Positions 9,344 through 21,000 of a DNA stretch of 28,204 nucleotides are shown here, piece by piece. The notes below the pieces were generated by a model that was given only the letters and a program-made list of their open reading frames with translations, searched no databases and was not told the origin of the DNA. Position 1 is the first letter of the stretch; every line of letters starts with the position of its first letter. The translations under genes and the position numbers were made by a program. Source of the stretch: Ectocarpus siliculosus (taxonomy: Eukaryota; Sar; Phaeophyceae; Ectocarpales; Ectocarpaceae); contig FN649733.1 of assembly GCA_000310025.1 (NCBI GenBank), positions 3,090,652 through 3,118,855 on the forward strand, given 5' to 3'.

Positions 9344-12300
9344 CTACAGACTCTCGTCGTTGTCTTCGCTGCCGCTGCTGTCGGGCAGCGAGCTGCACAA
9401 GCACCCCCCTAGCACGAACGAGGCGCCCAACGGGCTGGGGAACGGTTCCCCTAAGGCAGAAGATGCCAGACCGGCCCCTACCAAAGGCTCTAACGAGTAG
9501 ATCACCGTTGCCTCTGAGGAGTGAGTGAAGAGAGCACGGGCACAACGATGAGGGGGTGGAGAGTGAAGGGTGACTCGACGGAAATGGATAAGAGGGGGTC
9601 AGCCGTGGGGGGGGAATGGGCTCAGCTAGTAGAGAGGGGGGTTCAGCAATGTGTGTGTGGGAGGGGGGGTTCAGCCGGGCTCGACTGACACACAGCAAAA
9701 AATACGACCTTACGCTTGGACAAGCAACTCGCTCCGGCAGCGTTTCGTGTGCTTGCCGGCGAGAGAAAGGAAGGAACACGCGGGAAGGAGCGAGAGCGCA
9801 CAACGTTCCCGCTGGCCTTAATGTTTATCAATGACTAGGTAATCTCGGTTCAGGCAGATGGTGTACCGGGAAGACACGGAAAGTATGCGTATGTGTCTGA
9901 TAACCTACCGCTGTGAGAACTAGCTGTTGACGGGATGACAAGGTAATACAAAACTGGTCCACTCCGGATGCCCTGCTCAAGGTTTGAATCTGGCCCTCTT
10001 TGGCAACATCGGACTCGACGCGTTCAAATTGAACCATGGAGCCGCGACAGGAAGTCCACGATCCAACCCATCGAATGTAACTGAAAAGACATCAACTGAT
10101 ACGACCACTGCATCAGTCGTGACCCCGTTCTGAGCGAACACAGACGATTTGGGGAAGCGTCTGGGGGGAGGTCACTTGACACGGGGGGGTCTGCTTCAGA
10201 TTCTGGGGACACCATGGGGGGCAACGAGCAACGTGGCAGTATTCAATGAAAGAGAGCTTCATCGAATGCGGGGAAGTTTGCTTGACCAGGTGTTCCTCAA
10301 ATTGCGGCGCCGACCCGTGTGCTTACCAGATGCCGACACGCTTTCGAGCGCGTCTGTCTCCAAAAAGAGCACGAGGGCCGTGTTGACGAGCCCTAGCCAC
10401 AGCAGCACCGCAAGCGCCCACGGATCCGCCCCTGGGTTCGTCAGCGCCTCTGGTAGACCCGAGGGAAACCCTTGTGGGATAACAAGGGAAAGAGAGCGAC
10501 GAGGAAGCATTGCTATGAGAAAAACTTCACGCAACTGAAAGCAAACTACCTTCGCACCCGGCCGCAAGCCCCAAGTGCCTGCATTTCGTCAACACTTCTG
10601 GGTTTCTTCTTTTGAAGACCGGGGCAAGAGTCTTGCCCTCTAACTCTCCGCCACTCCGTTGTTTCCCCGAGACTGCTACAGCTCTACACTCTCTTCCTTG
10701 GGGTACTCTAATCCGTAAGTCCTGCTGGTTCAAGGAAGATCGTGCTGATTTCTATAGGGTGACGACTAAAGAGTGGGTACATGACACTCCTCCGCCTCTT
10801 GACTCCCCTCACCACCTTGAGCAATGCTCCACAGCGCCGAGGTGATCGCCACCACCGCCACCTGACTTGCGGTGAGAGGAAGCGCCTGGCCGGGGTGTCG
10901 CTGCACCACCGTCTCCATTCTCCAGGTCGAAAACCCGAAAAAGAAAGGCTGCAAGAGCGCCAGCACGCGCGGCAAGAGGTCTGCCGCTCCGTCCACCGAG
11001 TCAGGCTGGGCCCCTACGAAAATACAGGTTGAAGTGTTTCGGTTGGATATTGGCAACATGAAACCAAGTCCTTGCGAGGGAATATAAATATAGCTACCGG
11101 GTTGAGCAGGAACATTGTTGCGGCCTCGATGTCCTCTTTGGACTGTTTCTCTGACAACGGAGCGTCAGTGGTCTAATGCAGAACGTGGACAAACCCGCAC
11201 CATTGCAGGAGTGACCATTGCTGCCTGATGTTGGATGTCGCACGACACACAGCATGCAGCAGGACTCCTCTTGTTTTGCAGCGCGCTTTGCGCTGGACGA
11301 AGCCCTGATGCCACGACCAAAATGGTGTGTTTTGTTTCGCATGCCAGAATCATGGACTTTTGCCTGACCACAACGGCAAAACACCGCAGAGCACCCCCGC
11401 CCCCCCCTAACCTCAACAACATCTGTCCTCCGCGCCCCGCCCCAAAACCCACCTCCCGACTGCAGCAGAGCTGCGCCACCACAGGCAAGAACGGCGGCGC
11501 TGATAGTCGCAACCCCGACCTTTCTCTTTCCCGAAATCTGGTCGAGAAACGGCACCACCAGCACCGCCAGGCAACCCACCAACGCCAGCTGAGAGGCGGG
11601 CAATGACTGTTGTCGTCGTCGTCGTCGTCGCCGTTATCGCCGCCGCCGCCGTTGTTGGCGTTGTTGTTGTTGTTGGCGTTGGCATCGGTGGTGAAAGCCG
11701 TGGGGTCGTGAAAGCTTGTTAGTGATTGGCGGGCGGGCAGAAGAAACGCGAATGTTACGGGAGTACAAGAACATATGCTCACGAGGAAAAAGGAAAAAGT
11801 TGTGACACGGTTCGCGTCGCGTGAAAACGTTCGTGCATAAATTAACCATATTTCTCGATCTCTCTGGCCCTCCTCGACCCGTAATTAAGACCTCCCGTTC
11901 TCTCACCCTCATAGCGTAGGCCTGAGCCATGTATCCCAGCGTCGCGTAGATCCCCACCTCCGCCCCAGCTAGCAAAACATCCATTCCGACTCCTTTCAAC
12001 GCCGGCAGCAGCGCCAGTGATGCAAGACCAAAGCGAAGCGTCAGTAGACTCGACGTATCCATGAAATCTCCCATGAACTTGATGGCGGTGTAGTTCGTGC
12101 CGTACAGGCAGGCAACCAACGCCAAAGTGAGACGAGCGCGCCAAGGCTCGCTTGGTTTCGCCCTGAAAAATGCGGTATGCATGTGCAGGAAGTAGTGCAG
12201 GCAGCGGTGTGTTCAGCGTAAAATCTGGGGTGGGTGGGGGGGGGGAGGGGTTACATGGCAGTGCGGGTTGCTCTTCGCTTCAAGCTGGCAGAGGGCGAAA

Positions 12301-12820
12301 CGACAAATGTCGTCGTCAAACAACGAGAACTTACGCAGGCGTAGAACGCTGCTGGAGCATCTCTTAGCCCTCACCCGTTCGCCGAATCCGTGGAGGACGC
12401 AGAGGGAGCGATGATCGAAGAGGCAGAAGAAGACCCTTCCGCAACACCTTTCATCTCTTCTACGCGTTTCAGGGTTGTTCTGGTGGTGCCGTTGCGCTTC
12501 CTCCTGGAAGACGAGTTGAGCAGCGCAGCCGCTGCCACCTCGACGTTAACTTTGTCTGGTCCCGCCGCTGCTGAGGGTGACGGCAGAGGGCTCGCCGTCG
12601 CGTACATCGGCAAGTAAGACGACGGCGTTCGCTTGCCGTTGCCGCTGTGGCTGCTGCAGGCCGTGAGAGGTGTAAACGCTGACGCTGCCCACGGGGCATG
12701 TGGCAGCCGACGACGGGTTCGACGCCGCTGCGTTGGTGCTGCCGCCGCCTGATGGCGTAGTTGATGTTGGAGCCGTTGCCGGCGGCACCCACCGGCGGCC
12801 TGGAATGCAATGAAACGCAT
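9344..12820 (-). CDS. EamA/DMT-superfamily membrane permease, probably plastid, 6 exons
   Basis: A putative small-molecule or metabolite permease; substrate unknown. Exons (minus strand): 12820-12375, 12162-11907, 11606-11453, 11013-10813 (or 10816), 10470-10327, 9513-9344; all phases agree, giving 456 aa. Residues 1-148 are low-complexity, Ser/Ala/Arg-rich and suit a targeting region. The EamA fold follows: LALVACLYGTNYTAIKF (first helix), LRFGLASLALLPAL, GYMAQAYAM, ASQLALVGCLAVLVVPFLD ending the first repeat. The second repeat has LLQPFFFGFSTWRMET, WLGLVNTALVLFLE and SASEATVIYSLEPLVGAG, then a glycine-rich last helix. This order is typical of the plant and cyanobacterial EamA group. An ASAF tetrapeptide at residues 46-49 recalls heterokont plastid presequences, but no clear signal peptide precedes it. 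An in-frame upstream ATG at 12970 would add 50 residues with a mildly hydrophobic start; its codon use looks untranslated. Third helix-exon boundary and transport substrate are uncertain. Confidence 0.85.
11611..11680. repeat. GTC/GTT/GCC trinucleotide tract inside an EamA-gene intron
   Basis: An interrupted trinucleotide array fills the 3' end of the intron 11906-11607. On the coding (minus) strand it reads GAC/AAC/GGC units right up to the acceptor CAACAG, so this acceptor lacks the usual pyrimidine tract. Confidence 0.85.
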
Positions 12821-12835
12821 GGGGGGGGGGGGGGG
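12821..12835. repeat. 15-bp poly-C tract directly before the EamA start codon
   Basis: On the minus strand fifteen C residues abut the chosen ATG (12820-12818). If translation began at the upstream ATG (12970) the tract would encode five prolines, and any one-base slippage would break that frame. This favours the downstream ATG. Confidence 0.9.
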
Positions 12836-13448
12836 AGCTTCAGGTCCCACCCTATGCAACGAGCCAAACTTGACGTCTTTGCTAGTTGCGTCAGGACAAC
12901 ACAATAGGTCTGTTCTGTTCGTAATTACCGCCAACAGTGAAGCAGCATAGGGCACAAAAAGGCAAGTCACACGTTACAACAGCAGCCGTGGAACCAGTGC
13001 TAGCGGTGCCAAGAGCCCAATACGTTCGGTCGCCAGTTGGTAACCTCGAGCGGATCTAGCAAAATTGCGTCGGAAGTTCGAATGCCGGCGAACTGGGGCT
13101 GTGGCTTGGCATTTCGCAACCTAGTACTGCTGTGAGGAGGCCTAGTCTGTACTTGAATATTGTTTCCAGCAAGTCAACATATAACTACATCTCGATTGGA
13201 CCCCATATATGAGGGTTTAACATACTTGGCATCGTGTTGTGTTGGTCGTTGACCTGCGGCGATTTGAATTCGCTGCTCAAGCCGTCGTGAATTCGAAACC
13301 GTAGCCGTTACCCCAAAACGTGGTTCTTTAGTTCTGAACGGCATCAATGTACCTCCAGCATGAGGATTTGCAGAAAATCGTCTGCGGCGGGCGCTAAGAG
13401 AATCAACAGCAACAGAACTTCAACTAGTATGTTCCCTCCTTTTGAGTG

Positions 13449-13469
13449 CTCTCTCTCTCTCTCTCTCTC
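13449..13469. repeat. (CT)n microsatellite
   Basis: About ten CT units. A similar tract occurs at 26608-26632. Confidence 0.9.
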
Positions 13470-14741
13470 CCCATGTACAACACAGTCTTCCCTGAGGGAA
13501 GGAACTGCTCGCGGTCATCATACTGATGGCATGCATCCGAGAGGAGTTTTGCGCTGACCCAATCAGTTCGGGTAGAGAGGCAACAACAACGGACTTACAG
13601 CAGCAGGTGGTTATTGGGGGCAACGTTTCAAAGATGGGGCGACTGAAAACAAATAGACGAAAGGGCACTCGAAAGACCAACCTCGGAGTCGCACGCACGT
13701 CGAAGTATGTCAGCACGAACAGCGATCTATGACGGCAGTATCAGGGAGGGTACGTTGCTTCTGGAACACCTGTGGGGTACTAGCGATATCCTGTAGATCC
13801 CTCCCCCCACGACCTGCAACAGTTGGCCTGTCGGCAGGAACCGTTGCATTCCATCGGAGGAAAAGCACCGGGTCTGAACGGGGGGTAGGTAACACCATTG
13901 GGATGCCCCGGGGCAGCAAAATAGGCGTGTCGTTTCGGCTAACGGAGTAAGACTACTATTATACAGCAGTGCACACAAGCGGCAGTTATTTGGACCTTTG
14001 CCAGAAACACGTACGTACGCAGGTATGATTGGAAACTATGTACGACTGCTCTTCTGCTGCTGTCCGTACCTCGGCCCCTGGAGTCGAATTAACCACCAAC
14101 CAACTTGTCCCTAGATCCGGCACCACCCAAGCGACGATAGCCCATGTTGCCGCTCTTCGCATCGCACACAGCAGGAGATAACCGACTGACCGACTGGGCT
14201 CGAAGGGGTGAAGAGCCAGCAACTTTCCGTTATGTGGCCGACCCGCTCTACCCGGACGCACGACGGGTGGGGACGCGAACTGAAGAGCCCCTGCCGAGCC
14301 AATGTGTCGTGGTTGCAACGCAAATGACCCCTGCTGTTCGCCTCGATCGTGCTCACACTCTTGCTACGTGACGTGATGCGACGGAGTCTATGTTCTACAT
14401 CACGGTGGATGACAAGTAGTGGTGACAGGGAGGATTGATTGCCGGCGGCGACTAACGGACCGAACCAAACAGGTTCAGAATACGGTTCACAAAAAAAAAA
14501 AAACGTTTCTCCCCGCCTTCCGGCCTTCTCCCTCAAAGATCTCACTCCTCTCTCGCGCGCAGAACGCACATACCAGCTTCTCTTCGTGACACCTGCGTTG
14601 TGGGTTATCCGTTGGAGAAGTTTGGGACGTCCCCGAGAAAGCCGGCACTCTGTCTCGCTCGCCCTAGAATAGGATCGCCGACGTGAGAAATGTGAGGAAT
14701 TTGCGATCTGGATGCGGCATCAAGAGAGACGTCGTTTCTCT

Positions 14742-14756
14742 GGTGCATGATGCACC
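14742..14756. promoter_or_regulatory. 15-bp palindrome, possible protein-binding site
   Basis: GGTGCAT and ATGCACC form perfect 7-bp arms around one G, about 315 bp before the FSIP1-like start codon. A dimeric transcription-factor site is possible. Chance cannot be excluded. Confidence 0.25.
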
Positions 14757-15070
14757 CACGTTCGTCCCAACTTCTTGGTCCCCGAGGATGTTGTGACGGT
14801 ATACTGCCTTAAAGCGGAACGTACTGGCTCGTAAATTGCACGAGTCGTAGAGTGATTGGAAGTGAGATCTTGGACGCCACCTTCAGTCTGATGACTACTG
14901 CTGTACCACAGTAGCGAACAGGAGAGTCTTCATGTAGACTACAGATACGCTGCTTACAACGTCATATTTCCTATGACGGTGCTGCTGCCTTTGATGTACA
15001 ACCAGCAACACATCTTCTCGTGCGACACGGAGCACCTTACGCCTAAGGTAGTGGCAACCGTCCCTGCAGC

Positions 15071-18000
15071 ATGGCCCTCCTCGGTAGAGCAGACGACATC
15101 GCGGACGCCTTCGCCAACGCGGCTTCGTGCTGCGTGCAGCCAACCTCTCCACGGGTAGGGAAAAGGCCGAGGACGACCTCTTCCATTTTTGCAGCAGCCG
15201 CCAAAGACATGCTGTTCCCCCCCCCCATGACAGCAGAGCCAACGCCGTCGCCCTTCGCACAGACGAAGCCAGAGGGACTCGTTCATCCGCGTACACACGC
15301 GGGACTAGGGCGAGCGTCTTCATCTTTTCCAACAGATTCTATGGCCGACCCAATAAGAGCACGGCTCGCTATTTGTGATGCTACCGTCAATGAAATCTAC
15401 CCCAGTCAGTCGGCTCGATCGACAGCGGCGGAACCTATAGCACCACGCGCGAGCGCCGTCCGCGAAGATGCCTTCGGAGAAGCGGAGGCCATGGCAGCAG
15501 ACGAAGGTCGCTCGTCGCCGCCAAGCCCTCTGCCACAAGGCTCGCTGGGCTACTGTCGGCTCACAGACAGAGGAACATCGTCACCACTTCTCCAGTCTTC
15601 AAAAGGAAAGGCAACGAGACCTGAACGGTCGCCCGGCGCCATCCGCCTTTCGTCGACAGCACAACAACACAGCGGCGGCCGTCGTGCATCGGCCGCAGCG
15701 GCGGCCGTAGCCGCTAGCGAGCTTGTCGGCGGTGGTCACCAAGACACACCATTCCCGACTGCCCCCGCGTACGAGCCGTCATTGCCACACGACGCGTGTA
15801 CGACGGAGGAGGAGACACGCGAACATAAAACAGATGAACGCCGAGAAGATCTGTCAAACCATGGCACCGAAGAGACCGAGCAGAAACATGATTCTCCGGC
15901 AGCACATGCGACGTGCAGCAATAGACGCCTTTGGCGCGTCGAGGAAGATGACATCAGCGTGGATGCAAGGATGGTATCGACGTCCCAAGACCTCCATCAG
16001 AAGGAAAACAGGGAGATTCAATTGGAGGCTGAGAGTGGTAGTCGCCAGGAAAGGTATCATGGGCCACAAGTACCTGGTGTTCCCGTCGTAACCGGGCAGA
16101 GACCATCATCTCCAGGGGTTGATAGAAAATACTTTCTGTCGACATTGAGGGAAGATGACGACGTGTACAAGAATGCCCGGAAAGACCTGCAGCAGTACAT
16201 GGAAGGAGTTAGGGCAAGGTGGGTTGATTCCCCGTTTTGCGAGCACTTGGCGTATTCATGTTTCTGGTGGTCGGAGAGGCTACATGGCTACGTGCAAACA
16301 GTTTACGTGGACGTCGTGCAACATAAGTCATTTAGTGCAGCTACCATATTGTCGGCGAACCACTTACCGTAGTCCACCTTACAGGGAGCCATTATGTGTA
16401 GGTGCGGGTGGTGCAGTTCGCCCGTGGGACGATCTGAATGTTTCGAAACGATGTTTGTTTCTGGAGAAAAGAGCTGTGTGCCAGGGTATTGTTGGTGCCC
16501 ACAGGGTGAATGCACTGCCCATCTTGAACGCAAAGTATGAGACTTGAATTAAAGATTCTTGATCGAAGAGAGAGAACCACCGCAAATTCAATCACCCTGT
16601 CTCAAAACCCGTTTCTCGTGGCAACTGTAGCTTGCCACGTGCGTAAATCCCCTGCTACACCCTAAGCTACCGTACTGGCAACCCATCTGCTTGATGTGAT
16701 TGCTCCAGAACGAGGGAGGATGGAACTCCGAAGGTTACTTTTCCTAGAAACTTCGACGAAATTGTTGGGCTCATGGGTCGGAACGATCTAGAGGATCGAT
16801 CCCCGGACCAGGCATCGGCAGCTTCAAACAGAAGCGGCTATGCGGGGAAAGGGGCGGGAGGCAACAGCAGGGAAGGTGGAGGCGGCAAGGCAAGCGGGCG
16901 AGAAACAGGAGACCGCGCGCCCCCATGGACGCAGTACCTCTTGGAGGAAGGGCTCGATCGCACAAAGGAGTTCTCGAGATACAGGGGCATGTTTGCAGGT
17001 GAGACGTCTCGAACCATGCGTGTGCGTGGGACGGATGCTTGAATAGGAGGCGTTTCGGACTGCGGGTTAACGGACGTCGCGGCAACGCTAACTTGCGATT
17101 GTGCTAGCAGGGTGGTTACTTGAGTATTTTCATCAAGCGAGCCATCGCCCGTGTCGCAAACAAAGAAAGCACAACTGTCTTTGCAGCAGTTTTTTTGGTG
17201 TTGCCTCCGTCGACACCCGCGCTCGACTTCTGTCCTCGCTCTTCATGTGTATTTTTCTAGAGGAACAGACGGGAGGAGACCGCCTCATGCGAGGGCTGGC
17301 CAAGATTAGAGAGCTCGACGTTCGATTATTAAGGGTCACCGGTAGGGCGCGGGAGCTGAAGCTCATGGCGCGAGAAGCTGCAGAGCAAGCAGAACGGGCG
17401 GCGGCCGTGGGGATAGCCACCTCAAAGGGCGAGGTAAAGCCAGATAGAAGTGCGATGGGTTGGACAGCAATATGGGTACATGCTAGGAGGGCGGGGAGAG
17501 GGGCGGGGGAGGTACATCACACTCTCTGTCTCTCGTCATTTCACCGTTAACCATCACTCCCCTCTCCTAATACTCCCTTTCCCTTCGCCACCAACGTGTT
17601 TCGTCAAGCAGCGGGCACTATGCCTCAAAGGCCGGGGCCCGGTAGCTGTGGAGGATGTCCCCACCAACCATCCCCCTTTACGGCTACCGTTGCCGTTGTC
17701 CTCGGAGTTGGCACCGTTTGGCCCTGTCAGTTCCCGAGTGAGCATTGGCAGCGCCAGAAAATCAGAGGCCATAGCGCTAGGCACGGAGCGATCAGAAACG
17801 AGCGTGGCTAGCGGAAGCCAGCACGACGGCGACGGCGGAGCCAGCAACAGCCGGGACAGACAAGCGAGGCGGGGGAGGGCCTTCGTTACCCAAAAGTGAG
17901 CGGAAAGTTTGTGGTGTGTTCTTGCCGAGGGGAGGCATCAACGTGTCGTCAATCTGTGCCGAGAGAATGTAACGTTACATGTGGACAGCGATCTTCTGCA

Positions 18001-21000
18001 GTGCTGACTCCTGAACCAAAGCCTCCACCTACCCACGATCACCGACAAGCTCGCTAAGAAACTCTGTTCCTTCTCACTCTCTCTCCCGACCACGCCTACC
18101 ACAGCTTCCGAGGGACCGCACGAACAGGGGGTTATTCTAACGCTGGGTCTACAGCCATCTCCGTGAACGGCAGTGACGACAACACTTGCAGCTCGAGGGC
18201 CCAGGGTTTCAGTAGAGGGAAGAGCGGCGTTGGCAGTCACGGAGGCGACAGCGGTAGTCAGAACGAGGGGCGGGGCTCGAGCGGCAGCGACGGCGGCGGC
18301 GCAGGCGGGAGCGGCGGGAGCAGCGGCGTTTCGTTTGTGCTGAGGAATAAGCGATACGCTGCTAGGGCAAGCCGAGGGCGACTCACGGACGAGCAGGTGC
18401 CCATGCGTACTCGTTGATGCTATTTTTAGCCTTCATGTGCCGATGCCGGTGCGTAGCGTTCCTGACAGCTTGGCATTAACGCCATGGCTGCTTCCTCACG
18501 TACTTCGTATATTATCGCATTTCGACTGACGGCTATGCACGTTCATATCATTGACCTTGCAACAAAAACGTAATCTGGTACACACAGCAGTGGCTCCTTT
18601 CCATTCTCCTTTGAACTACTTGCTATGTGGCGTTTCTCCCCCTCCTCCCTCCTAGGAAAGTCTGGTGTCCCGATTTGTGCAAGACGCCGACGGTTTCAAC
18701 GATGACGGCGAGCCGACTGGTGAGGAGCCATCAGGGGTGTGGGCTGAAATTACGCCTTACGGTGGGACCGGGACGAGCGAAGACAACGCCAGGTAAACGG
18801 AAAAAAGAGGAGGGAACGTAGCCCTCACCTTGGTGCGCCTACAGGGTACGACAGGCGTTTGATGCGCCTAGGTTACCAACGGTTAGGGGCTGGGAAGCGG
18901 CCGAGAAGAGGATCACAATTGGATGGTGGCGTAAGCCCCTATGGCACATGTGCGCCGAAGCCTTCACCTTTGTCGCACTGCTGGAGGGTTTCGTCTTTTC
19001 TTGTCAAGCGATTTCCACGCATATCTCGAGCATCGCCCGGAAACGCTTCCGGGAAGTTAATCACCACTTTCTGGCAGCCGCACCCTTCGTTGCATGTGGT
19101 ACGGCTTACAGACACTGCCTTCTCGCCGTTGAAATCCGTGTCTGACTACCCTTACGAACGCTGACGGCCGCAGGCTTGCCGAAATCAACGCCAAGCTTTT
19201 GGCGATGCGCGGAGCCGAAACGCTCGACCGTGACGACGACACCCAAGAAGAAAAAGGCGCACCCATCAACGGTGAGCGGACCTTTCGAGTGCCAACTCGA
19301 GAGACAGGACATGAACATTTATAAAAATCATTGCAAAAGGACGCAAACGGATATCTGCACGCGGGTCAAGACAGATCACACGCTGCATGGCATCATTGCG
19401 TTTGTTCAACGGCAAACATGCCTGTTTCATTTTGAAAGAAATCTCATAAGGCACACGTCCGCCACAATGCCTTGACAAAAGCAATCCCGATTACGTAGAT
19501 TTGCGGTATGCAAACGCCAATTTCCCCATTTAAGGCGAAGAACCAGGACTTCCATTCCCTCGTCAAATCTCGAGAATATAGACTTTTCGGCAGCCCAACA
19601 ACAATCCTACACTTCAACAAATCTATTTCCACCAAAGGCGACCGTCTACCAATTTTGGAGGTGTGTCTCAAGCGCCCCGGTCCCACCCCTGCTCCCGTCG
19701 CCGCTGATGACTCGACGATAGCAATGAAGCAAAACCTAAACCCAACCCAAAATTTTGCGTAATCTGACGGTGATCTCCAACGCCCTCCTTCTCACTGAAT
19801 TAACCTTGATCAAAAAGCGAGTGAGCAACAACAGCGGTCCCCGAAGACAGCGACGGACATCGAACCCGCGCGCGTGCAGAATGACTGCGGTAGGGAAGCG
19901 CCGCCACCACCACCACCGCCGCCGCCGCCGCCGTCGCCGCCGCACTCGAGGTCAAGCGGAACAAAAGGAGCGGCGGCGGCGACGGCGGCGGTGCCAGGGT
20001 ATGCCACCACCCCAGGAGACGCAGCCTTGCGAGAGCAGCGGGCGAAGCGGGAGGCTCGGTGCAGGGAGAGGGCCATCGACACGGCGTTGGAACAGGTACA
20101 GGTTGATTCACGGGCAAATGATGGGGCGAATTGATGTCAACTGCCGTCCGTTTGATAGACTTAGCATGTGACTTTGGGGAGCGACTATTCGGAATGGCTC
20201 GTGTCATTGAGCAGGAATGACTCCGTCGCCGTGGAAATCCCTGAGAGTCCTATCGCACGTTCTTTGTTTCGGTCACATGAGATCGCTTATTTTCTTGCTT
20301 CCGCGCAGCGAGGACGGTGGTGAGCAAGGTCGACCGTTTGGTTGGGCCGCGGCGAGCGATGCCTCAAACGCGGGCAACGCAGATACCTCCTCTTCCACCA
20401 GCAACACTGGAAAAAGTACCGATACAGCTCATTTCCTGCTAGTGCCAAGAGTAGGTCCGCGTGCACTACGCACCAACAGCGGCTTCCAAACCGACCATTC
20501 TGCCTTTCAAACAAACCTTCGAACACCGAAACCAACCCTTCCCCTCGTCTTCATCCTACGCGGAGGATTGCAGTTACGAGATTCCCTGTTCAAGGAGTCG
20601 GTAGCCGGTGGTCGGAGTTTGAGAGAAAAGGCCGTCGACGCGGCCCTGGAGCTAGCCCGATCGGCACCGCTCGACATGCAGGGGAGGGTAAGACGGGGCG
20701 CGGGGCGTATCGACTCGCTGCTTGGGGGAGAGGGTCCGCAACCGGTGAGTACGGGGCGTGGCTAACGACGGGGGGCACGGCGGCGTTCAGTTTGTTTGGG
20801 TGCTTCACGTCGTCTCAAGTCGACCTTGATACGCAACGCCAGCGTCTTGCTCAGCCGGCTTCGTGTCAATAAACGATAGAGTACGATCTGTATGTTCCCT
20901 CTTTGCATCTGTCTTCTTGGAAAGATGTGTCACTTTTTCTTCCTATCTACGTTGTATTTCTGCAGAGGTTGCACAAACAACAATACATCATGTTCTCATC

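Larger units (their letters stand above)
12836..15070. other. Divergent intergenic / promoter region
   Basis: This 2.2 kb separates the starts of the minus-strand EamA gene and the plus-strand FSIP1-like gene, so both promoters should lie here. I see no clear TATA box at a sensible distance from either gene. It holds a (CT)n tract at 13450-13469 and a 15-bp palindrome GGTGCATGATGCACC at 14742-14756. Open frames inside it are short and lack coding bias. Confidence 0.6.

Noticed and set aside
9940-9996. Possible tRNA T-arm (GGTTTGAATCT)
   Set aside because: Flanking bases do not form a T stem and no box A lies at the right distance.
11165-11782. 205-aa minus-strand frame with Asn/Asp runs
   Set aside because: It is a shadow of the EamA exon 3 plus its flanking introns. 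The Asn/Gly/Asp runs are the intronic trinucleotide repeat.
13020-13095. tRNA-like stretch (CCAGTTGGTAA box-A-like word, AGTTCGAATGCC box-B-like word, GTTCG/CGAAC ends)
   Set aside because: The T stem does not pair around TTCGAAT and no anticodon stem can be drawn, so it is not a tRNA gene.
17554-17847. 97-aa minus-strand frame inside the FSIP1-like gene
   Set aside because: It is the antisense of exon 17612-17895, which chains in phase with its neighbours on the plus strand.
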